Translations under genes and position numbers: made by a program | Notes under the pieces: generated by a model | Seen by the model: the letters and a program-made list of their open reading frames with translations, nothing else | What the model was told of the DNA's origin: nothing | Database searches by the model: none | Part shown: one piece after another, positions 1 to 6,542 of the stretch | How the letters are laid out: every line of letters begins with the position of its first letter | How positions within the stretch are numbered: the stretch's first letter is position 1 | DNA from: Taibaiella lutea | GTDB lineage: Bacteria; Bacteroidota; Bacteroidia; Chitinophagales; Chitinophagaceae | Direction of reading: 5' to 3' | NCBI RefSeq assembly: GCF_008629695.1 | Contig: NZ_VWSH01000002.1 | Coordinates: 31,410-95,409 of the forward strand | Length of the DNA stretch: 64,000 nucleotides

Positions 1-147
1 CCTGAAAAATATATTTACCTTGAAATATTGCCTGCAAAAAGAGAAGCCCTGATCCGGGAAAAGGCGCTTAAGAAATATAGTCATGCGCAAATAGAACAAC
101 TCATTCTTTCCCAAAAGAACTCACTTAATATTAATTGTGACCATTGA
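1..147 (+). CDS. GIY-YIG nuclease family protein, C-terminal fragment (array copy 1, cut by window edge)
   Basis: Open from base 1 in frame, ending at TGA 145-147. It encodes the last 48 residues of the same small GIY-YIG protein found complete twice immediately downstream. The fragment includes the REALIREKALKK segment, whose Glu is the expected metal-binding catalytic residue, and the same NINCDH end. It differs from the other copies at its start (PEKY instead of PWKY). The 5' part lies outside the window, so it cannot be said whether this copy is intact. The stop codon runs directly into a tRNA-Asp-like 3' half. Confidence 0.8.
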   Translation, partial: PEKYIYLEILPAKREALIREKALKKYSHAQIEQLILSQKNSLNINCDH

Positions 148-214
148 TTATAATGCCGCCCTGTCACGGTCCCCAAGTGACTTGGGGACGGATTCGAGTC
201 CCGTCCAATCCGCA
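148..214 (+). pseudogene. tRNA-Asp(GTC) 3'-half copy A, with a hairpin replacing the 3' anticodon stem/variable loop
   Basis: The segment reads like the D-arm end (TTATAATG), the anticodon arm 5' strand with loop CTGTCAC (anticodon GTC), then T-arm and acceptor 3' strand ending CCGCA of a Bacteroidota tRNA-Asp. Where the 3' anticodon stem and variable loop should be, there is a perfect inverted repeat: GTCCCCAAG (169-177), TGA, CTTGGGGAC (181-189). The 5' half (acceptor 5' strand and most of the D arm) is absent; the upstream bases are the GIY-YIG 3' end. It cannot fold as a normal tRNA. One T-stem pair is mismatched (ACGGA with CCCGT). Confidence 0.75.
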
Positions 215-217
215 GAA

Positions 218-242
218 ATTCGCTACTAGAGCGGATTTTTTT
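218..242 (+). terminator. Intrinsic terminator after tRNA-Asp half A
   Basis: ATTCGCT (218-224), loop ACTAG, AGCGGAT (230-236) pair with one G-U wobble and run into seven T. Four bases separate it from the CCGCA tRNA end, which is normal spacing for a tRNA terminator. The T-run ends only four bases before the ATG of the next GIY-YIG gene. Confidence 0.75.
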
Positions 243-246
243 GTTT

Positions 247-522
247 ATGGAATACTTTGTTTATATTATTCAAAGCCTGGTTGATAATTCCTATTACAAA
301 GGCTTTACGCAAGATCCCGAATTCAGAATTGCACAGCACAATTCCGGGCTTTCTTCCTATACCAGCAACAAAATGCCCTGGAAATATATTTACCTTGAAA
401 TATTGCCTACAAAAAGAGAAGCCCTGATCCGGGAAAAGGCGCTTAAGAAATATAGTCATGCGCAAATAGAACAACTCATTCTTTCCCAAAAGAACTCACT
501 TAATATTAATTGTGACCATTGA
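247..522 (+). CDS. Small GIY-YIG nuclease family protein (array copy 2)
   Basis: 91 residues, a single-domain GIY-YIG protein of the COG2827 (UvrC-like endonuclease/YhbQ) type. The VYII...YYKGFT core corresponds to the GIY and YIG strands. RIAQHN carries the conserved Arg helix, and REALIREKALKK carries the expected catalytic Glu. The ATG at 247 is chosen because it starts the conserved EYFVYIIQS strand; a TTG at 241 would sit inside the terminator T-run. No ribosome-binding site is visible and the start lies just behind a terminator, so expression would need read-through or an internal promoter. Differences from copy 3 are few (DPEF/DPES, LPTK/LPAK). Target and function are unknown. Confidence 0.85.
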   Translation: MEYFVYIIQSLVDNSYYKGFTQDPEFRIAQHNSGLSSYTSNKMPWKYIYLEILPTKREALIREKALKKYSHAQIEQLILSQKNSLNINCDH

Positions 523-589
523 TTAGAATGCCGCCCTGTCACGGTCCCCAAGTGACTTGGGGACGGGTTCGAGTCCCATCCAGTCCGCA
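523..589 (+). pseudogene. tRNA-Asp(GTC) 3'-half copy B with the same hairpin
   Basis: TTAGAATG, loop CTGTCAC (GTC), T-arm GGGTTCGAGTCCC, acceptor strand CCAGTCC, discriminator G, CA. This is closer to a normal tRNA-Asp 3' half than copy A. The same inverted repeat, GTCCCCAAG (544-552)/CTTGGGGAC (556-564), takes the place of the 3' anticodon stem and variable loop. The 5' tRNA half is missing. The T-stem has one C-A mismatch at a different position from copy A, so the two copies have diverged independently. Confidence 0.75.
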
Positions 590-593
590 AGAA

Positions 594-618
594 GTCGCTC
601 ATTCGAGCGGCTTTTTTT
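594..618 (+). terminator. Intrinsic terminator after tRNA-Asp half B
   Basis: GTCGCTC (594-600), loop ATTC, GAGCGGC (605-611) with one G-U wobble, followed by seven T. The stem sequence differs from the copy A terminator on both arms but keeps its pairing, so the hairpin appears to have been under selection. Confidence 0.75.
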
Positions 619-622
619 GTTT

Positions 623-898
623 ATGGAATACTTTGTTTATATTATTCAAAGCCTGGTTGATAATTCCTATTACAAAGGCTTTACGCAAGATCCCGAATCT
701 AGGATTGCACAGCACAATTCCGGGCTTTCTTCCTATACCAGCAACAAAATGCCCTGGAAATATATTTACCTTGAAATATTGCCTGCAAAAAGAGAAGCCC
801 TGATCCGGGAAAAGGCGCTTAAGAAATATAGTCATGCGCAAATAGAACAACTCATTCTTTCCCAAAAGAACTCACTTAATATTAATTGTGACCATTGA
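623..898 (+). CDS. Small GIY-YIG nuclease family protein (array copy 3)
   Basis: 91 residues, nearly identical to copy 2 and intact. It has the same GIY (VYII) and YIG-equivalent (YYKGF) strands, the RIAQHN Arg and the putative catalytic Glu in REALIREKALK. The ATG at 623 begins the conserved domain. A longer in-frame reading from 557 exists only because the tRNA T-arm and terminator happen to be open in this frame (it would add GTGSSPIQSA-type residues translated from tRNA), so it is not used. This is the last unit of the array. Confidence 0.85.
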   Translation: MEYFVYIIQSLVDNSYYKGFTQDPESRIAQHNSGLSSYTSNKMPWKYIYLEILPAKREALIREKALKKYSHAQIEQLILSQKNSLNINCDH

Positions 899-1129
899 TT
901 AGAAACGTTGCGCTCAGTTTAGGTTTTACTATTAATGCCTCAAATATAAATTCCGGTTTCATTCATTTGCAATTTATAAGCCTGTAATACATTTTTTTAA
1001 GTTTCGGTATATAGAACTTGCATCAAATAAAGCTTTTATCTTTACAACTATATAATAAGTGAGAACTATTTAAGCGATTTGTATATGAACCCGAAACTCG
1101 CAGCAATAGTTTGTTATTAATAATTCAGC

Positions 1130-1834
1130 ATGAGCATATTCACTTACCATTTAGTAAAAACATCTTATATCTCTGCCTTAAAAGCGATCTTATTATCTCT
1201 CAAACCTATAAACACTCCCGGTTTGATCCATGCAGAATGTACGACAGTAATGACATTAGGCTCTGCTGTTTTTTCCCCGTCACGTATGTTGGTCAGGCAG
1301 GTTGCTGTATTTGCTCAGTGGGAAAACGAAGCAGCTATTGATCACTTTTTGAATAAAAATAGTTTAGGTAAAATAGTGGCAAAAGGATGGCATGTACGAT
1401 TAACCTTTTTGAGGCAGTGGGGAGCAATCAGTGAATTCGAGATCCCGGATGAGCTACTTGAATCGGATGCGCCCGATGCTCCCGTTGTGGCAGTAACGCT
1501 TGCCCGTATGAAGTTACCCGAAATTCCAAGATTCATTCGTTGGGGCAGGCCTGTCGAAAAATTAGTTCGTGATCACCCCGGAACAATATTATCGCTAGCT
1601 TCTATTAGGCTTCCCCGTACGATTTCCACCTTCTCTATTTGGAAATCTCAAAAAGAGATGACGGATATGGTTCGTGGGCACAGTGCCGTTCCTCAACCTG
1701 AAAGGCATGCGGATGCAATGAAAGAAAGAGAAAGGAAAGATTTTCATTTCGAGTTCACAACATTACGATTCAAACCCATTTCAGAATTTGGAGAATGGAA
1801 CGGACGAACAAACTTTATTCCTGACTCTAAATAA
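1130..1834 (+). CDS. CrtA-like (spheroidene monooxygenase family) protein
   Basis: 234 residues, no signal peptide. The layout matches the CrtA family: TPGLIHAEC near residue 35, an AVFAQWENEAAIDHF strand/helix, RLTFLRQWG, then PVVAVTLARMKLPEIPRFIRWGRPVEKLV, and a second FSIWKSQKEM...GHS half ending in RFKPISEFGEWNG. CrtA enzymes are heme-dependent carotenoid oxygenases, but relatives occur in bacteria without that pathway. No carotenoid genes lie nearby, so the substrate is unknown. A gene of unknown function follows after 8 bp, probably in the same transcript. The family call rests on motif memory and is moderately sure. Confidence 0.6.
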   Translation: MSIFTYHLVKTSYISALKAILLSLKPINTPGLIHAECTTVMTLGSAVFSPSRMLVRQVAVFAQWENEAAIDHFLNKNSLGKIVAKGWHVRLTFLRQWGAISEFEIPDELLESDAPDAPVVAVTLARMKLPEIPRFIRWGRPVEKLVRDHPGTILSLASIRLPRTISTFSIWKSQKEMTDMVRGHSAVPQPERHADAMKERERKDFHFEFTTLRFKPISEFGEWNGRTNFIPDSK

Positions 1835-1842
1835 CTATTGAA

Positions 1843-2706
1843 ATGAACTTGGCCTATCCAACGCAAAAAATTCAGGATTGGATAACACAACAATGGGTGA
1901 TTTTCCGAGGAAGAAAAATTGATCCCAACGAAGTTTCCTGGTTAATGGGCCCATTTGGAAACTTAGATGTCATTGGTGAAGATTTTATTCATCAATTAGC
2001 TGAAAAAGAGGGCTTAATTATCGATAAGGAAACAAAAGCACGTGGGCTGATTTCCTCAATAAATAAGCTCAACCTTCAAGAGGTAGAACTTTCAAATTTA
2101 TCAAGGGATATCATTGATTTTTATGAAAATACTGCCGATTATGCTTTGGATTTTTCCGTAAAATGGGATCCTTTTTTCAAAATTTTCGGCGTGCTGCTTA
2201 ATAAATTGTTTAGTAATAGAATCAACCAGTTGAACATCCCAACGAAGAATATCAAAGACGACGAATTGCTGAAAAGCGAAATAATCACGTTAATAGACCC
2301 TAAATCATATCAGGTGAAATACACATTCTGGTTCAGATCTATTCAATCAAGTGGCCAGGTCATTTATTCAGGTGCTTATGGCATAAGTACTTTGCCTTCA
2401 GGGAAAACATGTATTAAAGCCGTTTTCCCTTTACCCAATGGCAATGCAACTGTTCTCATGAAACCTGGTGTCGGAACAAATGGCGAACTGATTTTGGATT
2501 CATCAGGAAAAGAATTTGGAGACGCCGGATTTTACTTTTTGTTAAAAGATTCGAAAGGTATTTATTGGTCCCAATTCATCCGTTCTTTCCGCGACAAATT
2601 GATTGTAAGACAGGAACATGATTGCATTTCAGCAGAACAGGTATTAACGCTCTGGCATCAGAACGTTCTTAGGTTCAACTATAAAATAAAACGGAAGAAC
2701 AATTAA
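1843..2706 (+). CDS. Protein of unknown function, co-transcribed with the CrtA-like gene
   Basis: 287 residues, not recognised. It has no signal peptide or membrane helix. The N-terminal third is helical and charged (residues 1-120). The C-terminal half has alternating strand-like segments with aromatic residues (KYTFWFRSIQSSGQVIYSGAYGI, then GDAGFYFLLKDSKGIYWSQFIRSFRDKL), suggesting a beta-rich domain. It starts 8 bp after the CrtA-like stop, which argues for co-expression and perhaps a shared task. Function is left open. Confidence 0.75.
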   Translation: MNLAYPTQKIQDWITQQWVIFRGRKIDPNEVSWLMGPFGNLDVIGEDFIHQLAEKEGLIIDKETKARGLISSINKLNLQEVELSNLSRDIIDFYENTADYALDFSVKWDPFFKIFGVLLNKLFSNRINQLNIPTKNIKDDELLKSEIITLIDPKSYQVKYTFWFRSIQSSGQVIYSGAYGISTLPSGKTCIKAVFPLPNGNATVLMKPGVGTNGELILDSSGKEFGDAGFYFLLKDSKGIYWSQFIRSFRDKLIVRQEHDCISAEQVLTLWHQNVLRFNYKIKRKNN

Positions 2707-3083
2707 ATACTGTGCAGCCAGATTCATTAAACTGCAACAAACCTAAAGAAACTTTTGATTTCAAGCAAATCGGCTAATAAATGTCCGGACTTTGACACAT
2801 TCTCCGCAAAATATAATTTCAAAGTTTGAAGTTGCTGAAAATATCTTCCTGCCACAATTTCAACGAAACTTAGACAGGTTAAGTCCCACCCGGGTCCGTA
2901 CAGCCTCAGATTTTCTGAGGCTGTGTTGTGTTTGTATTCCTTGAGAGTGCTGAACGGAACTTAGAGACCGGCGCATTTAACGATGCGTTCATGCCCCGGT
3001 GCTGTAATAGTCATATATGATTAACATGGACATTATATGCAGGTGCGAATTTTGTTTCATCTAAATCATTCAAATTGAGCATT
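2707..3083. other. Gene-free stretch with a tRNA-like scrap and a hairpin
   Basis: 377 bp with no convincing ORF. At 2875-2900 it holds a T-arm/acceptor-like scrap ending CCGTA, directly followed by the hairpin at 2901-2923. The last ~60 bp are AT-rich and precede the start of the T9SS gene. Confidence 0.5.
2901..2930 (+). terminator. Hairpin terminator
   Basis: CAGCCTCAG (2901-2909), loop ATTTT, CTGAGGCTG (2915-2923): a perfect 9-bp stem followed by an interrupted T-rich tract. It could end the 1130-2706 transcript or be left from a lost tRNA. Confidence 0.55.
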
Positions 3084-4232
3084 ATGAATAAGAAATTTTA
3101 CTTTCAAAACCTGACAAAGCGTATCGTCCTGACAGTAATAGTAACCGTAGCAGCAATTACTATGGGGTTCGGTCAAATAAGTATTTCGAACAGCAATCCT
3201 CAAGTAACAAATTTTAATGGCTGGAATGGCACGATGCCAAGTGGTTGGGTCTTGGGAGGTCCATCAGCTGCTACAACGTATCGTGGTACATCTGCAACAA
3301 GCACCGGAGGTTCGTATGCAATACCAAACAGTGGATTCGGATATCTGCCAAGTAGCGCCGCTTCTCCCCTTACGGTGACAGCCACATACCAAAACAACAC
3401 CGGCGCTGTTATTACAAGCCTTAGGTTATCCTATGTGGCGTATAGTATTACGTCGAGTACAAGAACACCGGCATGGGCAGTTGCTTCATCATTAGGAAGT
3501 GTGAGTGGTTTAAATTGGGCTTATAATTCAACAGTAACTGCCGGTAGTCCGGACAGTTTAGGTATAGTACTGACAGGATTGAATATAGCTAATGGAGCCA
3601 GCTTTACTTTGGCATTTGCTTCAGACAGAGGAGGTGGCGGTGGTTCTTCACCAATGATTGGAATGAATAGAGTTACTATTACTAATCTTAGTACACCATT
3701 ATTTATTCGATTAAATGAATTTAGTGTTGTCAACCACGGCAATACAAACAATTTATCATGGAAGACAGCCACTGAAGAATCCGGTGACAGATTCGAAATA
3801 GAACGCAGTATTAACGGGAAAAACTTTGATAAAATCAGTACCATGGATGCAAAGGGTTCAGCGCCTTCAGTTTATGGATTTATTGATCAAAGTCCTGTTT
3901 CCGGCACTAATTATTACCGCTTGAAGTTTATGAATAGCGATGGAAGCGTTTTTTACAGCAATATAGTTTCGGCTAATGTCAGTGAAAATAGAGAGTTGTC
4001 TATTTCAGCTTACCCTAATCCTGTAACTGATAAATTAAATATCGCTGTTAGCGGAGATGTATCAGCTGCTACTGAAATATTATTATTGGATGGTTCAGGC
4101 AGAACATGCTACAAAGAAACTGTTACAAAACCGGGAATAATTACCATAAATACTTTGCAATTTGCTTCCGGTGTTTATTTCATCAGATATTCCAATGGAA
4201 AAGAACAAAAAGTAATTAAAGTAAAGAAATAA
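3084..4232 (+). CDS. Secreted protein with T9SS type A C-terminal sorting domain
   Basis: 382 residues. The N-terminus is a long signal peptide (charged NKKFYFQNLTKR, then IVLTVIVTVAAITMGF, cleavage near GFGQ). Residues ~35-205 are a beta-rich Ser/Thr/Gly domain of unknown role. Residues ~210-305 form a fibronectin-like sandwich (EFSVVNHGNTNNLSWKTATE...YYRLKFMNSDGS). The end (from AYPNPV to KVIKVKK) is a T9SS type A sorting domain that directs outer-membrane passage and surface attachment or release. The ATG at 3084 is preferred over the in-frame TTG at 3075 because it starts the basic n-region. The Fn3-like plus sorting module recurs in the genes at 10354 and 57738. The cargo function is unknown. 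Confidence 0.85.
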   Translation: MNKKFYFQNLTKRIVLTVIVTVAAITMGFGQISISNSNPQVTNFNGWNGTMPSGWVLGGPSAATTYRGTSATSTGGSYAIPNSGFGYLPSSAASPLTVTATYQNNTGAVITSLRLSYVAYSITSSTRTPAWAVASSLGSVSGLNWAYNSTVTAGSPDSLGIVLTGLNIANGASFTLAFASDRGGGGGSSPMIGMNRVTITNLSTPLFIRLNEFSVVNHGNTNNLSWKTATEESGDRFEIERSINGKNFDKISTMDAKGSAPSVYGFIDQSPVSGTNYYRLKFMNSDGSVFYSNIVSANVSENRELSISAYPNPVTDKLNIAVSGDVSAATEILLLDGSGRTCYKETVTKPGIITINTLQFASGVYFIRYSNGKEQKVIKVKK

Positions 4233-4255
4233 AGTATTGGCGTCTAATCTGCAAC

Positions 4256-4290
4256 AAAAAACCTTCGCAATAATTGCGAAGGTTTTTTGT
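4256..4290 (+). terminator. Strong intrinsic terminator
   Basis: A near-continuous inverted repeat (AAAAAACCTTCGCAAT against ATTGCGAAGGTTTTTT, 4256-4288) followed by more T, 24 bp after the T9SS gene stop. Confidence 0.85.
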
Positions 4291-4311
4291 TTTTTACTAC
4301 CGGATAGAATA

Positions 4312-4348
4312 GATTTAAAAATAAAAAGACCCACAATGTGAGTCTTTT
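4312..4348 (-). terminator. Terminator of the tRNA-Arg pair
   Basis: Read on the minus strand, AAAAGACTCACA and GTGGGTCTTTTT form a stem with a short loop and a G-U pair, then an AT-rich T tract. It lies just 3' of the second tRNA-Arg. Confidence 0.7.
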
Positions 4349-4354
4349 ACTAAG

Positions 4355-4428
4355 TGACCGCGTTAGGATTCAAACCTAAAACCTTCTCATCCGTAGTGAG
4401 ATGCTCTATTCAGTTGAGCTACGCAGCC
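4355..4428 (-). tRNA. tRNA-Arg(ACG)
   Basis: 74 nt. On the minus strand the acceptor GGCTGCG pairs with CGCGGTC (two wobbles). The D arm is AGCTCAACTGAATAGAGC. The anticodon stem TCTCA/TGAGA holds loop CTACGGA (anticodon ACG), and the T arm is TTAGG-TTTGAAT-CCTAA. CCA is not encoded. The wobble A would be read as inosine to decode CGU/CGC/CGA. It is identical to the second copy 42 bp away. Confidence 0.93.
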
Positions 4429-4470
4429 ATTCCTCTAAGGAAGGTATGCAATTTTATATTGCTTTATTGG

Positions 4471-4544
4471 TGACCGCGTTAGGATTCAAACCTAAAACCT
4501 TCTCATCCGTAGTGAGATGCTCTATTCAGTTGAGCTACGCAGCC
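4471..4544 (-). tRNA. tRNA-Arg(ACG), second identical copy
   Basis: 74 nt, the same sequence as the copy at 4355-4428, with anticodon ACG in loop CTACGGA. It is the promoter-proximal copy of a two-gene minus-strand tRNA operon, and rlmH is divergent from it. The tandem identity points to recent duplication or gene conversion. Confidence 0.93.
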
Positions 4545-4550
4545 ATTTTG

Positions 4551-4585
4551 TTTGGGTGGCAAAGGTAAGAAAATATTTATCTTCG
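4551..4585 (+). promoter_or_regulatory. Candidate rlmH promoter
   Basis: TTTG (4551-4554) and TATCTTCG (4578-4585) resemble the Bacteroidota -33/-7 pair (TTTG / TAnnTTTG) with 23 bp between, slightly long. It would give a ~25-base leader before the ATG at 4619. Confidence 0.35.
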
Positions 4586-4618
4586 TGCCAAATTTATTTC
4601 CCGAAAATTTGCAGCAAT

Positions 4619-5092
4619 ATGAATATTGAAATATGGTCGCTTGGAAAACAAAATGATGATTTTATTGAAAAAGGGCTCCAATATTACTTTCAAAAAACAA
4701 AGCCCTGGAATCCGGTTTCATTGGTCGTGCTGCAGTTGCCAAAGAAAAACCTGACAACAGACATCGCCCGCAGCAAGCAAATGGAAGAAGAATTGATATT
4801 GAAAAAACTGCAACCCGGTCATTATCTGGTTCTTTTAGATGAAAGAGGCAAAGCGCTCAATTCCATACAATGGTCGCAGCAATTTCAAAGTTGTATGAAC
4901 CAGGGCGTAAAGACATTGGTTATATTAATAGGAGGGGCTTTTGGTGTTACGGAGGCAGTCAAACAGGCTGCAAAACAAACATGGTCTTTATCTAATCTTG
5001 TGTTTCCGCATCAATTGGTACGCCTTATTGTTGCAGAGCAGGTTTACAGGGCTTTCAGTATTTTAAATAACTCTCCTTATCATCATGAATGA
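4619..5092 (+). CDS. rlmH: 23S rRNA (pseudouridine1915-N3)-methyltransferase RlmH
   Basis: 157 residues, the usual RlmH length. RlmH methylates pseudouridine 1915 in helix 69 of 23S rRNA with SAM. Signatures are the N-terminal MNIEIWSLGKQ strand, HYLVLLDERGKALNS, the SPOUT-knot loop LIGGAFGVTEAV near residues 105-116, and the LSNLVFPHQLVRLIVAEQVYRAFSILNNSPYH end. The ATG at 4619 matches the family N-terminus; an in-frame upstream extension to 4517 would run through the tRNA-Arg gene and is rejected. Single gene, divergent from the tRNAs. Confidence 0.95.
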   Translation: MNIEIWSLGKQNDDFIEKGLQYYFQKTKPWNPVSLVVLQLPKKNLTTDIARSKQMEEELILKKLQPGHYLVLLDERGKALNSIQWSQQFQSCMNQGVKTLVILIGGAFGVTEAVKQAAKQTWSLSNLVFPHQLVRLIVAEQVYRAFSILNNSPYHHE

Positions 5093-5132
5093 AAAACAGA
5101 AACTAAATCCCCAAATTGGAATGCCTCCATCA

Positions 5133-6470
5133 CTAAACCATTTGTCTCGCTTTTAATTCCAGATACTTATTTACCACATCCACCGTCAGCATCTTTGGCG
5201 TAGTAAGAATAGAGATAATACCATTGTTCCTTAACTCCTTTACGATCTGTTTTTTCTCGAAATTAAACCTGTCTGCAATCGTCTTGATATAAATACCTTC
5301 CATCGTGTCGGGATGAGCTTCATGAATGTCTTTCAACAAAGTATTTTGAAAGAACACTACGCAAAGCAGATGACGCGATGCCATCCTTTTTAAATAGGGT
5401 AGTTGTCTTTCCAGTGAAGCCATTGTTTCGAAATTTGTAAACAGTAGCAGAAAGCTTCTTTGTGAAAGTTTGCGGAATAAATTGATGGTCAGATCTTCGT
5501 AGCTGCTGTCGAGGAAATCGGTGGTTTGTCTGTAGAGCGCTTCGTTTAATTTACTGATTTGTGTATGGTTTCTTTCTGCCGGAATAATATCGTTTATTTT
5601 TGCCGCAAAAGTTACAAGTCCTGCTCTGTCCTGTTTTTGGAGGGCAATGTTCAAAAATATCAGTGAAGCATTGATGGCATAATCCAATAAAGTCATACCA
5701 TCGAACGGCATTTTCATATTACGGCCTTTGTCAATCAGGCAGTAAATTTGCTGGCTCCTTGCGTCTACATAATGATTGACCATCAGATTACCTTTACGTG
5801 CAGTAGCCTTCCAGTTAATGGTTCTGATATCGTCGCCGGTAACGTATTCTTTTATTTGCTCGAATTCCAGGCTTTGCCCTAATTTACGGACAACCCTTGA
5901 ACCTGAAAACTGGCTGTTATCGCTCAAGGCTAATAATTGAAATTGTCTCAGGTATTTGGTAGATGGATATACTTTTACAATCTGGCTTACATCACTGATA
6001 CACCTGCGTTGTATAAATTTCAACGGACTGCGGACATAACAAAGGATATTTCCGAATGTATATTCTCCTCTTGTATGCGGTATTAATTCATAATTGAAAA
6101 CTTCTTTTTTGCCCGGAGCAATTTTAATAACCTTTCTGAAATTCCTTTCCTGAAACTGTACCGGCAATTCTTCTATCATCTGTATTTCAACTGGGAAAGA
6201 AAAGCCGTTTCTAAATTCGATGCGGACGTTATTTTCTGCTCCGAGATTTAGTCTTTCATTGATGAACCTGTTGGCAATTACTCGGCTCTGACCAATGAAT
6301 AAAAGAAAAAGATCTATTAAGGTGAGCAAGGTCAGGACAAGCGTATAAACCAATGCAACGTACCATATAAACGAAATAAAGAAGGCTGTGATGAAAAGAA
6401 AAATACCGGTAATCATCATAATATACCATCGGTTATTGATGTACAAATCGGCAAAAAATCTTTTCTTCAT
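5133..6470 (-). CDS. DUF58 domain protein
   Basis: 445 residues. Two membrane helices near the N-terminus (about residues 17-58) are followed by a beta-rich region, then the DUF58 core with its hallmark DDIRTINWKATARKGNLMVNHY and a von Willebrand A-like fold beyond it (CLIDKGRNMKMPF, SFLLLFTNFET). DUF58 proteins usually sit beside a MoxR AAA ATPase; none is adjacent here, so the partner must be elsewhere. No gene overlaps it. The exact role (often linked to envelope stress or protein maturation) is not established for this protein. Confidence 0.88.
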   Translation of the reverse strand: MKKRFFADLYINNRWYIMMITGIFLFITAFFISFIWYVALVYTLVLTLLTLIDLFLLFIGQSRVIANRFINERLNLGAENNVRIEFRNGFSFPVEIQMIEELPVQFQERNFRKVIKIAPGKKEVFNYELIPHTRGEYTFGNILCYVRSPLKFIQRRCISDVSQIVKVYPSTKYLRQFQLLALSDNSQFSGSRVVRKLGQSLEFEQIKEYVTGDDIRTINWKATARKGNLMVNHYVDARSQQIYCLIDKGRNMKMPFDGMTLLDYAINASLIFLNIALQKQDRAGLVTFAAKINDIIPAERNHTQISKLNEALYRQTTDFLDSSYEDLTINLFRKLSQRSFLLLFTNFETMASLERQLPYLKRMASRHLLCVVFFQNTLLKDIHEAHPDTMEGIYIKTIADRFNFEKKQIVKELRNNGIISILTTPKMLTVDVVNKYLELKARQMV

Positions 6471-6542
6471 ATAGGTAAGGGCAAATAAAAAAATAGAGCC
6501 CTGATTTTAGGGCTCTACAAACTTAATGATTTTTTAGAAATA

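Larger units (their letters stand above)
1..898 (+). repeat. Tandem array: (tRNA-Asp 3' half + terminator + GIY-YIG ORF), period 375/376 bp
   Basis: The stop codons of the three GIY-YIG copies lie at 147, 522 and 898, giving unit lengths of 375 and 376 bp. The copies are nearly identical in DNA across the ORF. Each complete unit reads: tRNA-Asp(GTC)-like 3' half, a short hairpin terminator, ATG of the GIY-YIG gene, stop codon, then the next tRNA half. After the last copy tRNA similarity stops within a few bases (the TTAGAA at 898-903 is still shared). The array extends beyond the left window edge. The parts are annotated separately. Confidence 0.9.

Noticed and set aside
226-489. Minus-strand ORF opposite GIY-YIG copy 2 (and its twin at 599-865)
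   Set aside because: Antisense shadow of the array, duplicated only because the array is duplicated.
557-622. N-terminal extension of GIY-YIG copy 3
   Set aside because: The extension is a translation of the tRNA T-arm and terminator; copy 2 has no equivalent.
4517-4618. N-terminal extension of rlmH
   Set aside because: It would translate the antisense of the tRNA-Arg gene; the ATG at 4619 matches the family start.
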